Source: Arcuatula senhousia (taxonomy: Eukaryota > Mollusca > Bivalvia > Mytilida > Mytilidae). Taken from it: DNA of 64,000 nt. Of this stretch, positions 21,746-32,035 are shown one piece after another. The notes under the pieces are model-generated. The model was not told where the DNA came from, did no database searches, and saw only the letters and a list, made by a program, of their open reading frames with translations. The position numbers and the translations under genes are program-made. Location of the stretch: contig OZ020303.1 in NCBI GenBank assembly GCA_963971305.1, positions 41,094,106-41,158,105 of the forward strand, in the 5' to 3' direction. The stretch's first letter is position 1, and every line of letters starts with the position of its first letter.

Positions 21746-22644
21746 AAACTTTTCAAGAATCACAGAGAAATCGTGTCATGTTATGGAAGGACTAAAAGAT
21801 GCATGATATTCCTCCTTTGTTGCCTTTACATTGTGGTGGGGGTCAACAAACAATACTTCACAGTATTTCTCTTTCAGGATTACTTCTTTGAAACATATGA
21901 CACTGAACTTAAATATCCCAAGATTCATTGATAATTAACTTATTGCTGGACAGAGCAAACCATTTCAATAACTGTACACATAGTAATTTATGTGTTGTAC
22001 TAATTTTCCATATTTTCGCGGTCAATGAAATCTGCAAAAAAATAGTACATGCAAATATTATATGTAAATCAAAGTATGTTGATTAAAAGCACTTAAAATT
22101 AGTACTTGCAAAATATACATTTTGATTGAATGTGCTAAAACTAGCAACTGCGAAAATTAATATGTCTTCATCACAAAAGTATTGAAAATGTGTGCTCAGT
22201 ATAATTATAACCTTGAACTGAAGACCAAAAATCAATAGTCTCCTTACTTTTCTCATAAGCAAAAATGTGTAAAAGTTTCATGAAATTCTATCAAGGCGTT
22301 TAAAAGGTAAACCTGAGCAAAATTGCAGACCGATGCAGGTCAACTTTAAACTCCTCTGCTTATTGCAATAAAAAGTTTCGGCGAAGGCAGCATGATAACA
22401 CCACAACATGTCAAACATTGTACGTTTTAGGCCCTACACACATTCAGCCTATGGTGGACTGACACACTTTTTTTGACACATGCAGCCTTTGCTGGTCTTT
22501 CCACCAACATTTCACGAGGAATTCATTTTTTTTTTCCAAAAGCAGATCAAAATAGTGGGAACACTAAAAAAGACAGCATCATACCATAATACCTTTGCAA
22601 TTTTTTTGTGGTCGTATAAAAAGTCAAACTTCTTCTATAAAGTT
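21746..22644. other. Intergenic, nothing recognised
   Basis: AT-rich, with no supportable coding region. Confidence 0.4.
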
Positions 22645-23096
22645 ACAGTAAGTTAGTAAGTTGGTGTTTTACGCCCTTGCAACACTATATAGGTTATTCA
22701 AAGGCGATGAACATGAAAAGGGTGATAAAATGAACATGAAATGATGAGAAATATGGGGATGGGGTGGGAAACAAAGGAAACAGTAAATTTTGGAGAACCA
22801 CAGGAAAGGGGAGAGGTGGGTAGGGGCGGAAAATTTAGACTATGTGGTGCACTATTTGGCGGTCCATAAAGGAATCTTTTATGTGCATGAAGCGTTGCAC
22901 TCTCCACCCACTATAGTTTGCTGTCAGGTTTTCCAGTGGTTTTTATAGCCTGATGACCCCGGCATACATTATGACAGGGCTGCCCCTTTCAACCACCTGG
23001 AGCACATACATGTATCCCAGTCGCTTTGTGGGCTAAGCTGTCTGACCAGATGTCAGGTTTTTAGCAATCTTTTGTGGACTTTTACCGACAAGCTTA
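22645..23096 (-). repeat. SINE-like dispersed repeat, copy 3
   Basis: Same orientation as copy 1 at 17224-17706 and similar to it through the shared end 'GACAAGCTTA'. Confidence 0.65.
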
Positions 23097-25026
23097 TCAT
23101 GCCCAACATTAAAACAAGCAAAATAATGGATGATTTCTAGGGATGAACCTGAAAATATGCACCAAAACAGATACCCAGTCAATTCAAAATAAGGCATTGT
23201 ATGCTTATTTGGAATTAAACTCTCTTGGACAAAAGAAGCAAAAAACACAAACAAATAAATATAAAACATATTTTAATATGTGTATAAATGTTAACAAGAA
23301 TGGAAGTACAAAATGTTTTGATCCATGGTTCCCTAAAAACTAAAAGCAAAACATGGAATGGTTGCTGTTTACAAAATACCTCATTGCAAAACATTTTTAA
23401 GATATAAAGTCATTTCATTTAAACAAATTGTCAATAGAAAACTGAAAACTCTCTATGAAGCACTATAATGTCAAATTTTACATAAGCAAAGCAGATGAAA
23501 AACAAAATTACCTGTTGGAATGTTTTATATAAGTGACTAGGGGGAGTTTTGAGACTACATGCTTGTATAAATACATGTAGTACAGGACAATTTTTGCTGT
23601 TAGTTAAAAACTAAGATAAAAGTTAACAAAATGAAAAATCATAAGTAATGTTAAATACATACAAGAATTTATTCGGTATATCCCTCTACTGGAGAAGAAA
23701 CCGACAGAATTTATCGTAGTTGAGATTCTTGTTCATTTATTGCCATTCTTATTCTATTTCACTATTTATGACCCAATTTTCAAATAGTTCCCTTTCTTCT
23801 ATTTACAAAGCAAATTATCCTTATAAGTAAAGAATAGTACATTATTTAGAAAGATCATTTTAAATTAAAATGGGGATAATGAAACATTATCAATATATTC
23901 CTAGCTTAAAGGCTAAAGCTTGCATATAAACCTACATATTTCATTGTTGTTTGAATGAATAACAGTATATTTATTTTCAATTATAGACATACAAATTATT
24001 ATATCATCAAAATAGCCCCAAGCATACAAGATAACATATCCATTATTTTAATAAGCGTAGAGAAAATAATTACTATAATAATTTGTACATTCCTAAGTTG
24101 AACTGAACATATAATTGCATACATTTAAACAAGTACGTCACACAATGGTTACTTTGGGTACACAAGTGAAACATATAGGGCTGACCTGTACAGGCCAGTA
24201 AATGCAATATAAATATGTTAAGACCATTACAAAAAATATCCTAGGTTCTTATCCCCTCCCACCACCATTTTTACAGCATCCTCAAAATATTTAATTTAGA
24301 ACTTTTTCTGACAATCTATGTTCAGTTTTGTTGATTTCTTTTCAAATACATTGTAGCAGAATATTTTAACAAAATGGATAATTAATAAAATTTACCCACC
24401 CTCCCCACAACAAATTGGGATGAGAATCTAGGAATCATTTTATTGTGGCCTAAATGTCTAATCTAGTATTATATAACTTATACATGTAACAATGTTGTCT
24501 TGACTAATTCCATATCTATTCACTAACTTCTATGATAATATTTATGGGTTTTGACCATTTTTTAAATCCACCTAAAATCTGTTTATTTGGGTATGTCATG
24601 GGGTTTAAAAAAGCTTGAAATCGCTTCATTGTTTTTTCAAGTAAAAATACAAAGCATGACAACTTTTTTACAATCATTTTTAACAATAAAATTCAAAAAC
24701 TTTCTTTCCTAAAGTGAGACAGTTTCATTAGTTTAGTTTGTAGATTAAAATTTGTTAAAATAGTTTACCTCTTATACATGAAGAAATAGTACAAAAATCA
24801 TTAAATAATTTATCTAAAATAAATCACAAAATTTTGTCTCATATTTTACAATAATATTTTTTACAACAGTCAACTTGCATAGCTTTTAACTGATTCACCA
24901 TGTCATGTTAAAAAGAATCTCCTAATTTTTTTTAGCCTAAAATAATCTATTCTCACAACCCAAGGGAATTTTTATGGAATGTTTAATGTGATTGGTCCCA
25001 AAATAATTTACTTTAAAATATAAACG
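23097..25026. other. AT-rich intergenic DNA
   Basis: No gene, RNA or clear repeat was recognised in this 1.9-kb interval. Short frames near 23033-23343 on both strands have no recognisable similarity. Confidence 0.4.
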
Positions 25027-26100
25027 CAGTGTTCTCCCCAGGCCATTATAGCACAGTGGGCCCGCGGTGCTATTATTTTGGGCCACGGTGCTATTAATGT
25101 TACCGCGGTGCTATCAGGTATTGCCGCGGTGCTATCGTTTTTCTTCAATTTTAGATTTTTGTCCAACATTTTTAAAATCTCATTTGGTTTTCATCACTTC
25201 TTCACTTGCCTTGATTGTTAAACTGTTTATTTAAGGGATTAATTCGGGTAATTAACAAAGGAAGCCATAAACTTGTCATAATTAGCCCCCAAGCCAGGCC
25301 AGTTAAAGGTGAAAACATCGAGACTTCAAAGGATTTTGCCGTCGGCAATCAATCATGAGTTAATCTCTTATCCCATTGCAAAATAATGTGTTATAATTTA
25401 AATGTCACAATTAACTAACCTTATGATTAGAAATGTTTGAATTTTGTAATATATTCTTGTTTTAAGACAAGATTTGTAGATTGAAAGCCACCAAAAAAAT
25501 CGATTTTTTAGAAATATTTATTCATGACCATATAGGTACAGAGTTATTTCCCCTAAAAATTATTTATTTGCATTCTTTAAGCTCATAACTCATATTTATA
25601 CCAAAATATGTTTTACTTGCAATTATAAATTATTATTTAAGTTTATCAAAAGCCAGTTTTGCTTTTTCTTTTAAAAACAATAATCTTTTTTGGATGTTTA
25701 TTTTAAAAACTACACTTCAATTATTAAGTATTGATAAAATGTGCTCTCCATTTATCAAATGTATTACAGCACCCACTGAGGATGTAATTGCTGAAGGGAG
25801 GTGAAACAGAAAGTCATCTCCAAGTGGAGAAACTCTGGGAAAGTGAAATGATTTTTCATCAAGGATTTAATACTCACATACAGTTTTAGAATTTAGAGCA
25901 AAGAAAATTTTATCTTTAAATAGCTACAGAATAGTTTTTATTATACATTTATTAAAACAAACAGATACAAATAAATAAATTATATCTTAGATTACATTGC
26001 TATTTGAAAATCCATGAAATAACGCCGCGGAAAATCCCATGTTCGAAATTCTCGCCACGCGTTACCACAGTGCTATCAAAATTTTCTGGGGAGAACACTG
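25027..26100. mobile_element. hAT-like non-autonomous element
   Basis: CAGTGTTCTCCCCAG at 25027 is mirrored by CTGGGGAGAACACTG ending 26100, a perfect 15-bp inverted pair. CAGTG-type ends are usual for hAT elements. GC-rich subterminal repeats 'CCGCGGTGCTAT' occur four or five times near the left end (25060-25135), with a related 'CCACAGTGCTATC' near the right, probably transposase-binding sites. No transposase frame is present. An 8-bp target duplication is not evident (TATAAACG left, AAACAAAT right), so flanks have changed or ends are off by a few bases. Confidence 0.65.
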
Positions 26101-26150
26101 AAACAAATCACCAAATCGGCATTATCCTTTAAGTGTCAATATTATATATT

Positions 26151-26156
26151 TTTATT
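26151..26156 (-). terminator. Candidate poly(A) signal of the light-chain gene
   Basis: AATAAA on the minus strand, about 290 nt past the stop codon and about 50 bp short of the hAT-like element. Confidence 0.4.
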
Positions 26157-26442
26157 AAACTTTTCTTATGAAGTTATTTTCATTTTAAAGTATATAACAT
26201 CACATCCATACAATCAAATTGAAAAGCCCTAAAAATCAATGTTGTATTTTTGTTATTTTCTACACATTTCAATGGTTTAATGTGACGAGAAATTGAATGC
26301 TGTTTAAAATGTTTGGTATGTCAGTCTGTTTGTCTTTGTATTACATAGATGAGATAGTACCTGGCCTTAAAAATATACAATATCATTAAGCTTTGCAAAC
26401 TAATGCCTGACTCATTGTCAATTGCTATCCGTTATAATGTTT

Positions 26443-26538
26443 TCATTCATCTTTCTTGCCATGTTTCAGAATTCTCGTGAATTCTAAATAATCAAAATTG
26501 CCTCTCTTTATTGGTGCTTCTCTAAACATTTCATCAAC
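26443..26538 (-). CDS. MYL9/MYL12: Myosin regulatory light chain, last coding exon
   Basis: Follows an acceptor (CTTTCAG on the minus strand) in phase 0 and encodes [10 protein letters not shown], then [15 protein letters not shown] and a short charged end, stopping with TGA at 26443-26445. This is residues 139-169 of the 169-residue protein. The last EF-hand is degenerate, as in other regulatory light chains. The R-I-L-K-H-G-x-K-D ending is that of the non-muscle/smooth muscle class. Confidence 0.93.
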   Translation of the reverse strand, partial: VDEMFREAPIKRGNFDYLEFTRILKHGKKDE

Positions 26539-26981
26539 CTGAAAGGATAAAAGAAAAACAAATTTATCTTTAGAAGATTTTATTTAAGCACTTGGTTTTA
26601 AAAAAACACAAGACAACAGATAGTGTCAAAGTGACTCCTATATGTCGCTTTGCAACACCTTGCAGGCAACATAGAAATATAACATAGAATTGCACTAGAT
26701 TAAAAAGAGGTACATAATGTACAATACAAATCATTATACTGAAACTGAGTATCAAATTCAAAATCAATCCATTAAGAAGCATAGAAATCTGTTTATGAGT
26801 ACATTGTAATTTCATTGTGAAATATAGTGGATGACCAGGATATATAGTTCCCTTGATTAAAAGTTGGAATATACTTACATTTACAGCTATGGTGTCTATA
26901 AATAAAAGACACATTGTACAAAAATCATAAACTTTTTAACCTGATATTCATCTGGAATGACAAAGGAGACAATTCAATTAC
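26539..26981 (-). other. Light-chain intron between exons 4 and 5
   Basis: GT at 26981-26980 and AG at 26540-26539 (minus strand). A 114-codon frame inside is not a gene. Confidence 0.8.
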
Positions 26982-27049
26982 CTCATCATCTGTAAATCTG
27001 TCTCCCATTGTGGTAAGTAATTCTCGGAGTCTGTCTTCATTAATGTAAC
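26982..27049 (-). CDS. MYL9/MYL12: Myosin regulatory light chain, third coding exon
   Basis: A 68-bp exon between AG (TTGTAG) and GTAATT. It completes the split Gly codon from the previous exon, then encodes [22 protein letters not shown] (residues 117-138). The [14 protein letters not shown] block is diagnostic of this family. Confidence 0.93.
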
Positions 27050-27569
27050 CTACAATTATTAAAATGATATTTAGAAAGTGGCCATACATTGTAGAAATAT
27101 CATGTACAGCCTTAATCAGACTGTCCCAAATTGTTTTTGGTTTTGGCAGAAACTCAAATTTGGCTATTTTTTGCTATATGATAAAATTATCTGAAATTTT
27201 TTGTCAGACCGAAATAAATTTTGCCAGACAGGTCTGTCGGTCTGACAGTATTTGGGAAACACCGCAAGTTAATGAATTTGTTTGGTTTTCTTTGATTATA
27301 CTGCATAGATTAACACTGTCGATACTTTATGTATATCCAAATTAACATCCTTGTGAAATTAACACATTAGAACTAATACATGTTCGACATGAAAAAGTTT
27401 CTAAATATATGACTTTTAAATTTCTGGTCATTTGACCTGGAAAAATGCTAAATGTAGTTTCAAGCTTTTCTAATTTTTAAATTGTGTCATGTACATCAAA
27501 CTCAACACCACATTATCATATGCATCCATTAATGCTTAATTTTCATTTTTTTTAAAATGTTATACAAAC
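27050..27569 (-). other. Light-chain intron between exons 3 and 4
   Basis: 520 bp. A piece near 27115-27265 with repeated 'TCTGTCGGTCTGACAG' phrasing may be a small repeat; no exon is seen. Confidence 0.75.
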
Positions 27570-27731
27570 CCGATGCATCTTGGTCAAAACAGGCAAATGC
27601 ATTCTTGATAACATCTTCTGGATCTGTGCCATTCAATTTCTCACCAAACATTGTCAAGAACATAGTAAAGTTAATAGGTCCTGGGGCACAATTCATCATT
27701 TCTTCTAAATATTGGTCTGTGGGATTTTTAC
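27570..27731 (-). CDS. MYL9/MYL12: Myosin regulatory light chain, second coding exon
   Basis: A 162-bp exon from AG (TTTGTAG) to GTTTGT. It encodes [29 protein letters not shown] and [14 protein letters not shown] (residues 63-115). [18 protein letters not shown] is nearly invariant among animal non-muscle regulatory light chains. This region wraps the IQ motif of the myosin heavy-chain neck. Split glycine codons lie at both ends (phase 1). Confidence 0.95.
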
Positions 27732-28362
27732 CTACAAAAATGTTGACATAAATAATTACATATGTATCAGTTGTCCACCATTGATACATATGTAATATTT
27801 TGCATCATACATGTATTATACATGTATGTTCAAATCTTCAAAATACATGCATTAACATAATGAACATTCATGTACATGTAATATATATATTGTCAATGCA
27901 TTTTTAGTAGGTTATCTATTCCCATAGAAGGGCAACTTGAAGGACAACACATAATGTAAATGGTATTCATTTTTGTATAAAATTATTATCTAATAAGTGC
28001 CTAGTTATTAAAAGCTTCAAATTTTGTCCTTAGAAATATACATTGATTTAGTGTCTACAAAGGATTTATTCTATAAGTAATTGTATTTGATTTTCATTAA
28101 CCGCTTTAAGCTTACCATGTAAGTTACTCAACAAACTATCAGTCATTTTTATGCTTTTTTCTTCTTCTTTTAATTTTGTACACAACGTCAACCGACACAC
28201 CCAATTTTTAAGGTAAAGAAATACAAACAAACACAATACATGTATACCATATGTGTTATGGTCTCGAGCTCATGTTCATTTACTCCATATCCTATCATAA
28301 AATAAGTACATGTATAAGTTACATTGTACATGTATACATATGTATCAGATGTAAAATTTTAC
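27732..28362 (-). other. Light-chain intron between exons 2 and 3
   Basis: 631 bp, GTAAAA to TTTGTAG. Contains the possible alternative first exon at 28116-28146 and TACATGTA-rich simple sequence. Confidence 0.75.
28116..28146 (-). CDS. Possible alternative first coding exon of the light-chain gene
   Basis: On the minus strand an ATG at 28146 opens ten codons (M-T-D-S-L-L-S-N-L-H) plus one G, followed by a good donor GTAAGC. Phase matches the acceptor at 27731, giving Gly-Lys-Asn-Pro as in the main form. The product would lack the phosphorylation site and first EF-hand. Only phase, donor and frame support it; ten codons can arise by chance. Confidence 0.25.
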
Positions 28363-28546
28363 CAAGTGATGCAAGCATATCATGAAGATCTTCCTTGTCA
28401 ACAAATCCATCTCTATTTTGGTCTATCATGTTAAATGCTTCTTTAAACTCTTGGATCTGTGCTTGATCAAACATAGCAAACACATTTGAGGTGGCTCGCT
28501 GAGCCCTTTTTTTGGTGGTCTTTCCCTTGGTTTTTCTGCTAGACAT
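28363..28546 (-). CDS. MYL9/MYL12: Myosin regulatory light chain, first coding exon
   Basis: Starts at ATG 28546 and encodes the basic N-terminus ([22 protein letters not shown]). Thr19/Ser20 correspond to the Thr18/Ser19 that myosin light-chain kinase and Rho-kinase phosphorylate to activate non-muscle or smooth-type myosin II. The first EF-hand loop is D42[11 protein letters not shown]53, with all usual ligands. The exon ends in a split Gly codon before GTAAAA. The four coding exons total 510 bp, 169 residues plus stop, close to the family's usual length of about 171. Scallop-type striated muscle light chains have a different N-terminus. Confidence 0.95.
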
Positions 28547-28554
28547 CTTTAAAT
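28547..28554 (-). other. 5' UTR part of the first coding exon
   Basis: ATTTAAAG follows an acceptor (ATTTACTAG) on the minus strand, so the 5' UTR is probably spliced to an upstream exon. Confidence 0.6.
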
Positions 28555-30012
28555 CTAGTAAATAAAATGTTCATTTTTATAAATATGGTTGATTAATATC
28601 AAAATGATTTGAAATTTGACCTAAATAAGAATTTCTGAAATAAAAAATAAGGAAATATACATGCACACATATATGTGCAATTTTTTATATATTGAAGTTA
28701 CCTAATATAACTCAGTCATGGAAATTAGCACAGGACCAACAGCTCATAACTTGTAAAAATGTGTTCAGTCCTGTAAATTTTAGCAACTTTTGTAACACAA
28801 TCTTGACAAAATCATGGATTCGGTCCTATAAATCTCAAATTGCATGACTTCCGAGTACATGTATAGACATCAATTTGAAAATTTCTCAGAGCACATATGC
28901 TTTATTTATCATGCTTGTACCGGTAGATACAAATGTATATACATGTATGTATTGGCTATCCCTAGGTAGTGTATTTCATTTTTGAATGAGTTTTCTTAAC
29001 TGTATTCATTACAATAACTAAATACATGATACATATAAAGAATGATTTCAATTGTTGATAATTTTTAAAAGAACTACAAATATATACACGTACGCATATT
29101 ACAAGAGTAAATGTACATCAACATGTAAGTTTATCGATTTCCCACTCCTTTGAACAGCGGAAAAATTTGAAACTTTAACAATCTACAAATTCTACATGTA
29201 CAATATATTTGCAGATTAGATAGATTTACAATGCTCCTGGTAAATTGGTGGAGCAGAAAATCATAAAAATCTCCAATTCATGCAGTTTTATGGATTACAT
29301 CTTGAATTCGAGGAGAATAAATAAGCTTTTCCCACTGTCCCGTAAAAGGTCCTACCAACCCTCATCAATAGAAAAAGCATTATCATTATATTCCAGCGAA
29401 GCGCACTAATGTACAGAGTCTGCCAAATTGCATGAGACTCAAAGTGCTAAGCCTGAAATTTTTTGTAAATGCGCAGAAAAATGACAGGAAATATTATCTT
29501 ATCTAGCCCCATCAACCCACTCAATAGATTTTATTTTGTTATCTTTGCAAGCTTAATACGCTCCCGAAGGGAGCGATAATGGTAGAAATGTCAATATTTT
29601 AGTTGTACTATGAGCTGAATTTTCCTTCAACGTCCGGTATAGCACGCGCTTGTTTTCCCGAACTTTCGGCGTCATTTTAACGTTTTTATCTTTGAAAATT
29701 TTAGATGTCATTAAACGCTCACTTAACCCACAAGAAAAGCTATTTTTATTTTTATTTTCGAACCAAAAAAAATTAGATTAATTGAAACCTCGGGAGCGTA
29801 ACAGGATTTACCCGCCTCATATTATCATATTAATAAGAGTCAAAATCACATTAGCCAGGTACATAAATGTACATTAATAAAAAGAAGTTAACAAATTCAT
29901 CATTGACATTGTCTTACAATACTCATACACCATGTACACAGTCTGCAGATAAATTACAACTTACAAGTTACAATTGTGAAAACAGAAAGACTGGAAATGT
30001 CGATTTACTTAC
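28555..30012 (-). other. Probable first intron of the light-chain gene
   Basis: From a consensus donor GTAAGT (30012-30007, minus strand) to the acceptor at 28555. It holds a small TA-flanked element at 29559-29798 and otherwise AT-rich DNA. Confidence 0.55.
29559..29798. mobile_element. 240-bp TA-flanked TIR element (mariner-type MITE)
   Basis: CGCTCCCGA(A)G at 29559 faces C(T)CGGGAGCG ending 29798, with TA immediately outside both. Short TIRs and a TA duplication fit the Tc1/mariner group. The left end continues into a hairpin, CGCTCCCGAAGGGAGCG. No coding sequence. Confidence 0.55.
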
Positions 30013-30060
30013 AAATCACAGACAACAAACAAATAAATGATGTCAGACACTGACTTCCGA
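30013..30060 (-). other. Probable non-coding first exon of the light-chain gene (upstream end uncertain)
   Basis: The consensus donor GTAAGT follows 'GTTGTCTGTGATTT' on the minus strand, and the coding exon's acceptor lies before its ATG. Non-coding first exons are common in this gene family. The start site cannot be placed; 30060 is nominal. Confidence 0.45.
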
Positions 30061-30170
30061 TCCAGATATGATTCAAAATATGCAGGTAGGCCAAACCCAT
30101 ATCACCCGGAAATAACCTTTTAGATTGTAAATCGAAGCACCACTTCATTCCTTAATAGTATATTTGCAAA

Positions 30171-30254
30171 ATGACATCGAAACTCTTTATTGTACTAGCA
30201 CTTGTCCTATTTTGTTCACAACGCTATCTATGTACCCACCTTTTTCTAAAATAA
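30171..30254 (+). CDS. Tiny ORF resembling a signal peptide
   Basis: An ATG with A at -3 opens 27 codons, M-T-S-K-L-F-I-V-L-A-L-V-L-F-C-S-Q then R-Y-L-C-T-H-L-F-L-K, ending TAA. Lys4 followed by ten hydrophobic residues and a small/polar stretch looks like a secretory signal. It is divergent from the light-chain gene, about 110 bp from its probable first exon, and ends 31 bp before the 1750-bp array. It might be a first exon, a truncated gene, or chance in T-rich DNA. No strong donor follows. Confidence 0.22.
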   Translation: MTSKLFIVLALVLFCSQRYLCTHLFLK

Positions 30255-30285
30255 ATGCAAAGAATTTGAAGAACTTGAACTTTTT

Positions 30286-30738
30286 GGTACGAGTACACAA
30301 TTATCGCCCTTTGCTTTTCGTTGACCACGAATATAGTTCCTATTGAAAATAGTGCCTTAGAAAATAATTTGCTTCAATGTGTTCTCTTTAATTTTTGTAG
30401 TTGTTTTTGGTCTCATTTCAAAGGAAAGGGGTCACAGAACACTAGCAAGATGTTTTAGAAATGATGTGAAGATGCTTTATGTGAATTAAGAAATGACAAA
30501 AAGGGGGGATTTTTTCTTTTCGGAAGCTCTCAGAACTGATCCCCTCTAGGGCCTTATAGTTTTCACTTGTCAAAAAAGTTGAATATATGCAATTTTTTTT
30601 TTATTTTCCAGTATCAAGGGCATATTGGCCATAGGTACAATATAGCTAAAAGTAAAGTATTTATAGCCATAATTTTTTTCGTAAAGTAAGATATCGCTAT
30701 ATTAAACAAAGAGGGAAAATTAATTGTGTACTCGGGCC
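30286..30738. mobile_element. Segment S, first copy: TIR element at the array's left edge
   Basis: GGTACGAGTACACAATTA at 30286-30303 is matched on the opposite strand by GGCCCGAGTACACAATTA (30738 backward), 16 of 18 bases. The inside is AT-rich without coding potential. The same segment recurs every 1750 bp. Looks like a short non-autonomous DNA transposon. Confidence 0.7.
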
Positions 30739-32035
30739 TAGAAGAGGCCCTGTGGTAAGTGTAGAGGCAACACTTGGAACTGGCAAAAATTAAAAGAAAT
30801 AGTCTAAATCTTTCAAATTCAACAAGTTAGCATGGTTTTAGTCAAGGTTTTGTTCATTGAGCTTGCTCTATGTCCATATCAAGCCAATTTAGGGTCTCTA
30901 TGGGAATTTCAATGCATTTTCTGTACTTGGGAGAATTTAGTCAAGAGGTCACCAAGTGTGAACTTAAACAAACTAGTTTAATCCTTCTGAAAGTCTTATT
31001 GGGTAAGAAAGTACCCAGGGAAGTGAAAAGAATTCATTTATAACAACAATTTTCATCAGAAAAGGAAAATACTTGATTTTTTGTGTGAAGTGCTAGTGTG
31101 CGGCCAGCTGTCATTTTTATTCATATGCTCTTCTTGGTGTGAACTTCAATTAAAATCTCCTATACAGGATAGAATAAACCTCAGACAGAAACAGTACAAT
31201 AAGATATGTGTAAGAAACACAGAAAATGTCTGAAAACCTACCTGTTTTATCTGTAATGGTCTTCTTGTATGAAAATATTTAGCAGAATTTTACCAAAATA
31301 TGCCAATTTTTTCATAATTTTAATAACATTCATGACCAATTTTCTTTAAAACAGCTCTGACTGTAACTGTTGGGAATAAAATTTGTTGCTTACTATCCTC
31401 TTATACTAAAAACATGTTTGTTTTGGTTATATCTGCATGTTTTTAATTTTTTTACCCCCAAAAGTTATGCATTTTGTGAGGATATATTAAAACCGCCTTT
31501 AAAAATCAGTGATGCATCACACAAAACCTCAAAGTTTGTATACATAAGTACATTAAATTAATATTTTGGGTCTTATTTTGTAAGCTTAGCATATATTGAA
31601 CATTTTAAGACCATTAGGAATCAATTTTGTGTTTTCAATTTGTCAAAATCCTTCTGACCATACATATACCCCTTGAAAAGTAAGAAAATGCTAATTTTCT
31701 ACTCCGCGAATGTGGGAAGGAGTAAACATCAAACCCCATGCACTTATTTCTTGAAAACAGGTGCTTTTCATGTTTAATATATGTTATTCTATTGATATAA
31801 GCAATTGGTTTGGGGAAAATCTATAAAATATTTTGAAAATTAATAAATAGGCATCATGGGTTTTACTGCAGATTCAGCGGACAAAATGTTTAAGTCAATA
31901 TCTCCCAAAAAAGTGCTTATATCTTTATGGTTAAGCATTGCACACCTCTGAAACATTCTATTTCAACTCAAAAAAGACTCAGCATCATAAAAAGCACTTT
32001 ATTTCAAAAAGTTGAGGCGTTTCTGAGGTGTTTTA
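30739..32035. repeat. Linker L, first copy (representative)
   Basis: This sequence follows S in every unit. It begins TAGAAGAGGCCCTGTGG, so the S/L junction forms the hairpin GGGCCT-AGAAG-AGGCCC. It ends GTTTTA just before the next S. Nothing recognisable within; a short stretch 'CTACTCCGCGAATGTGGGAA' is the only notable GC island. Confidence 0.75.

Noticed and set aside
26570..27345. 114-codon minus and 93-codon plus frames in light-chain introns as genes
   Set aside because: They lie within well-supported introns and show no domain.
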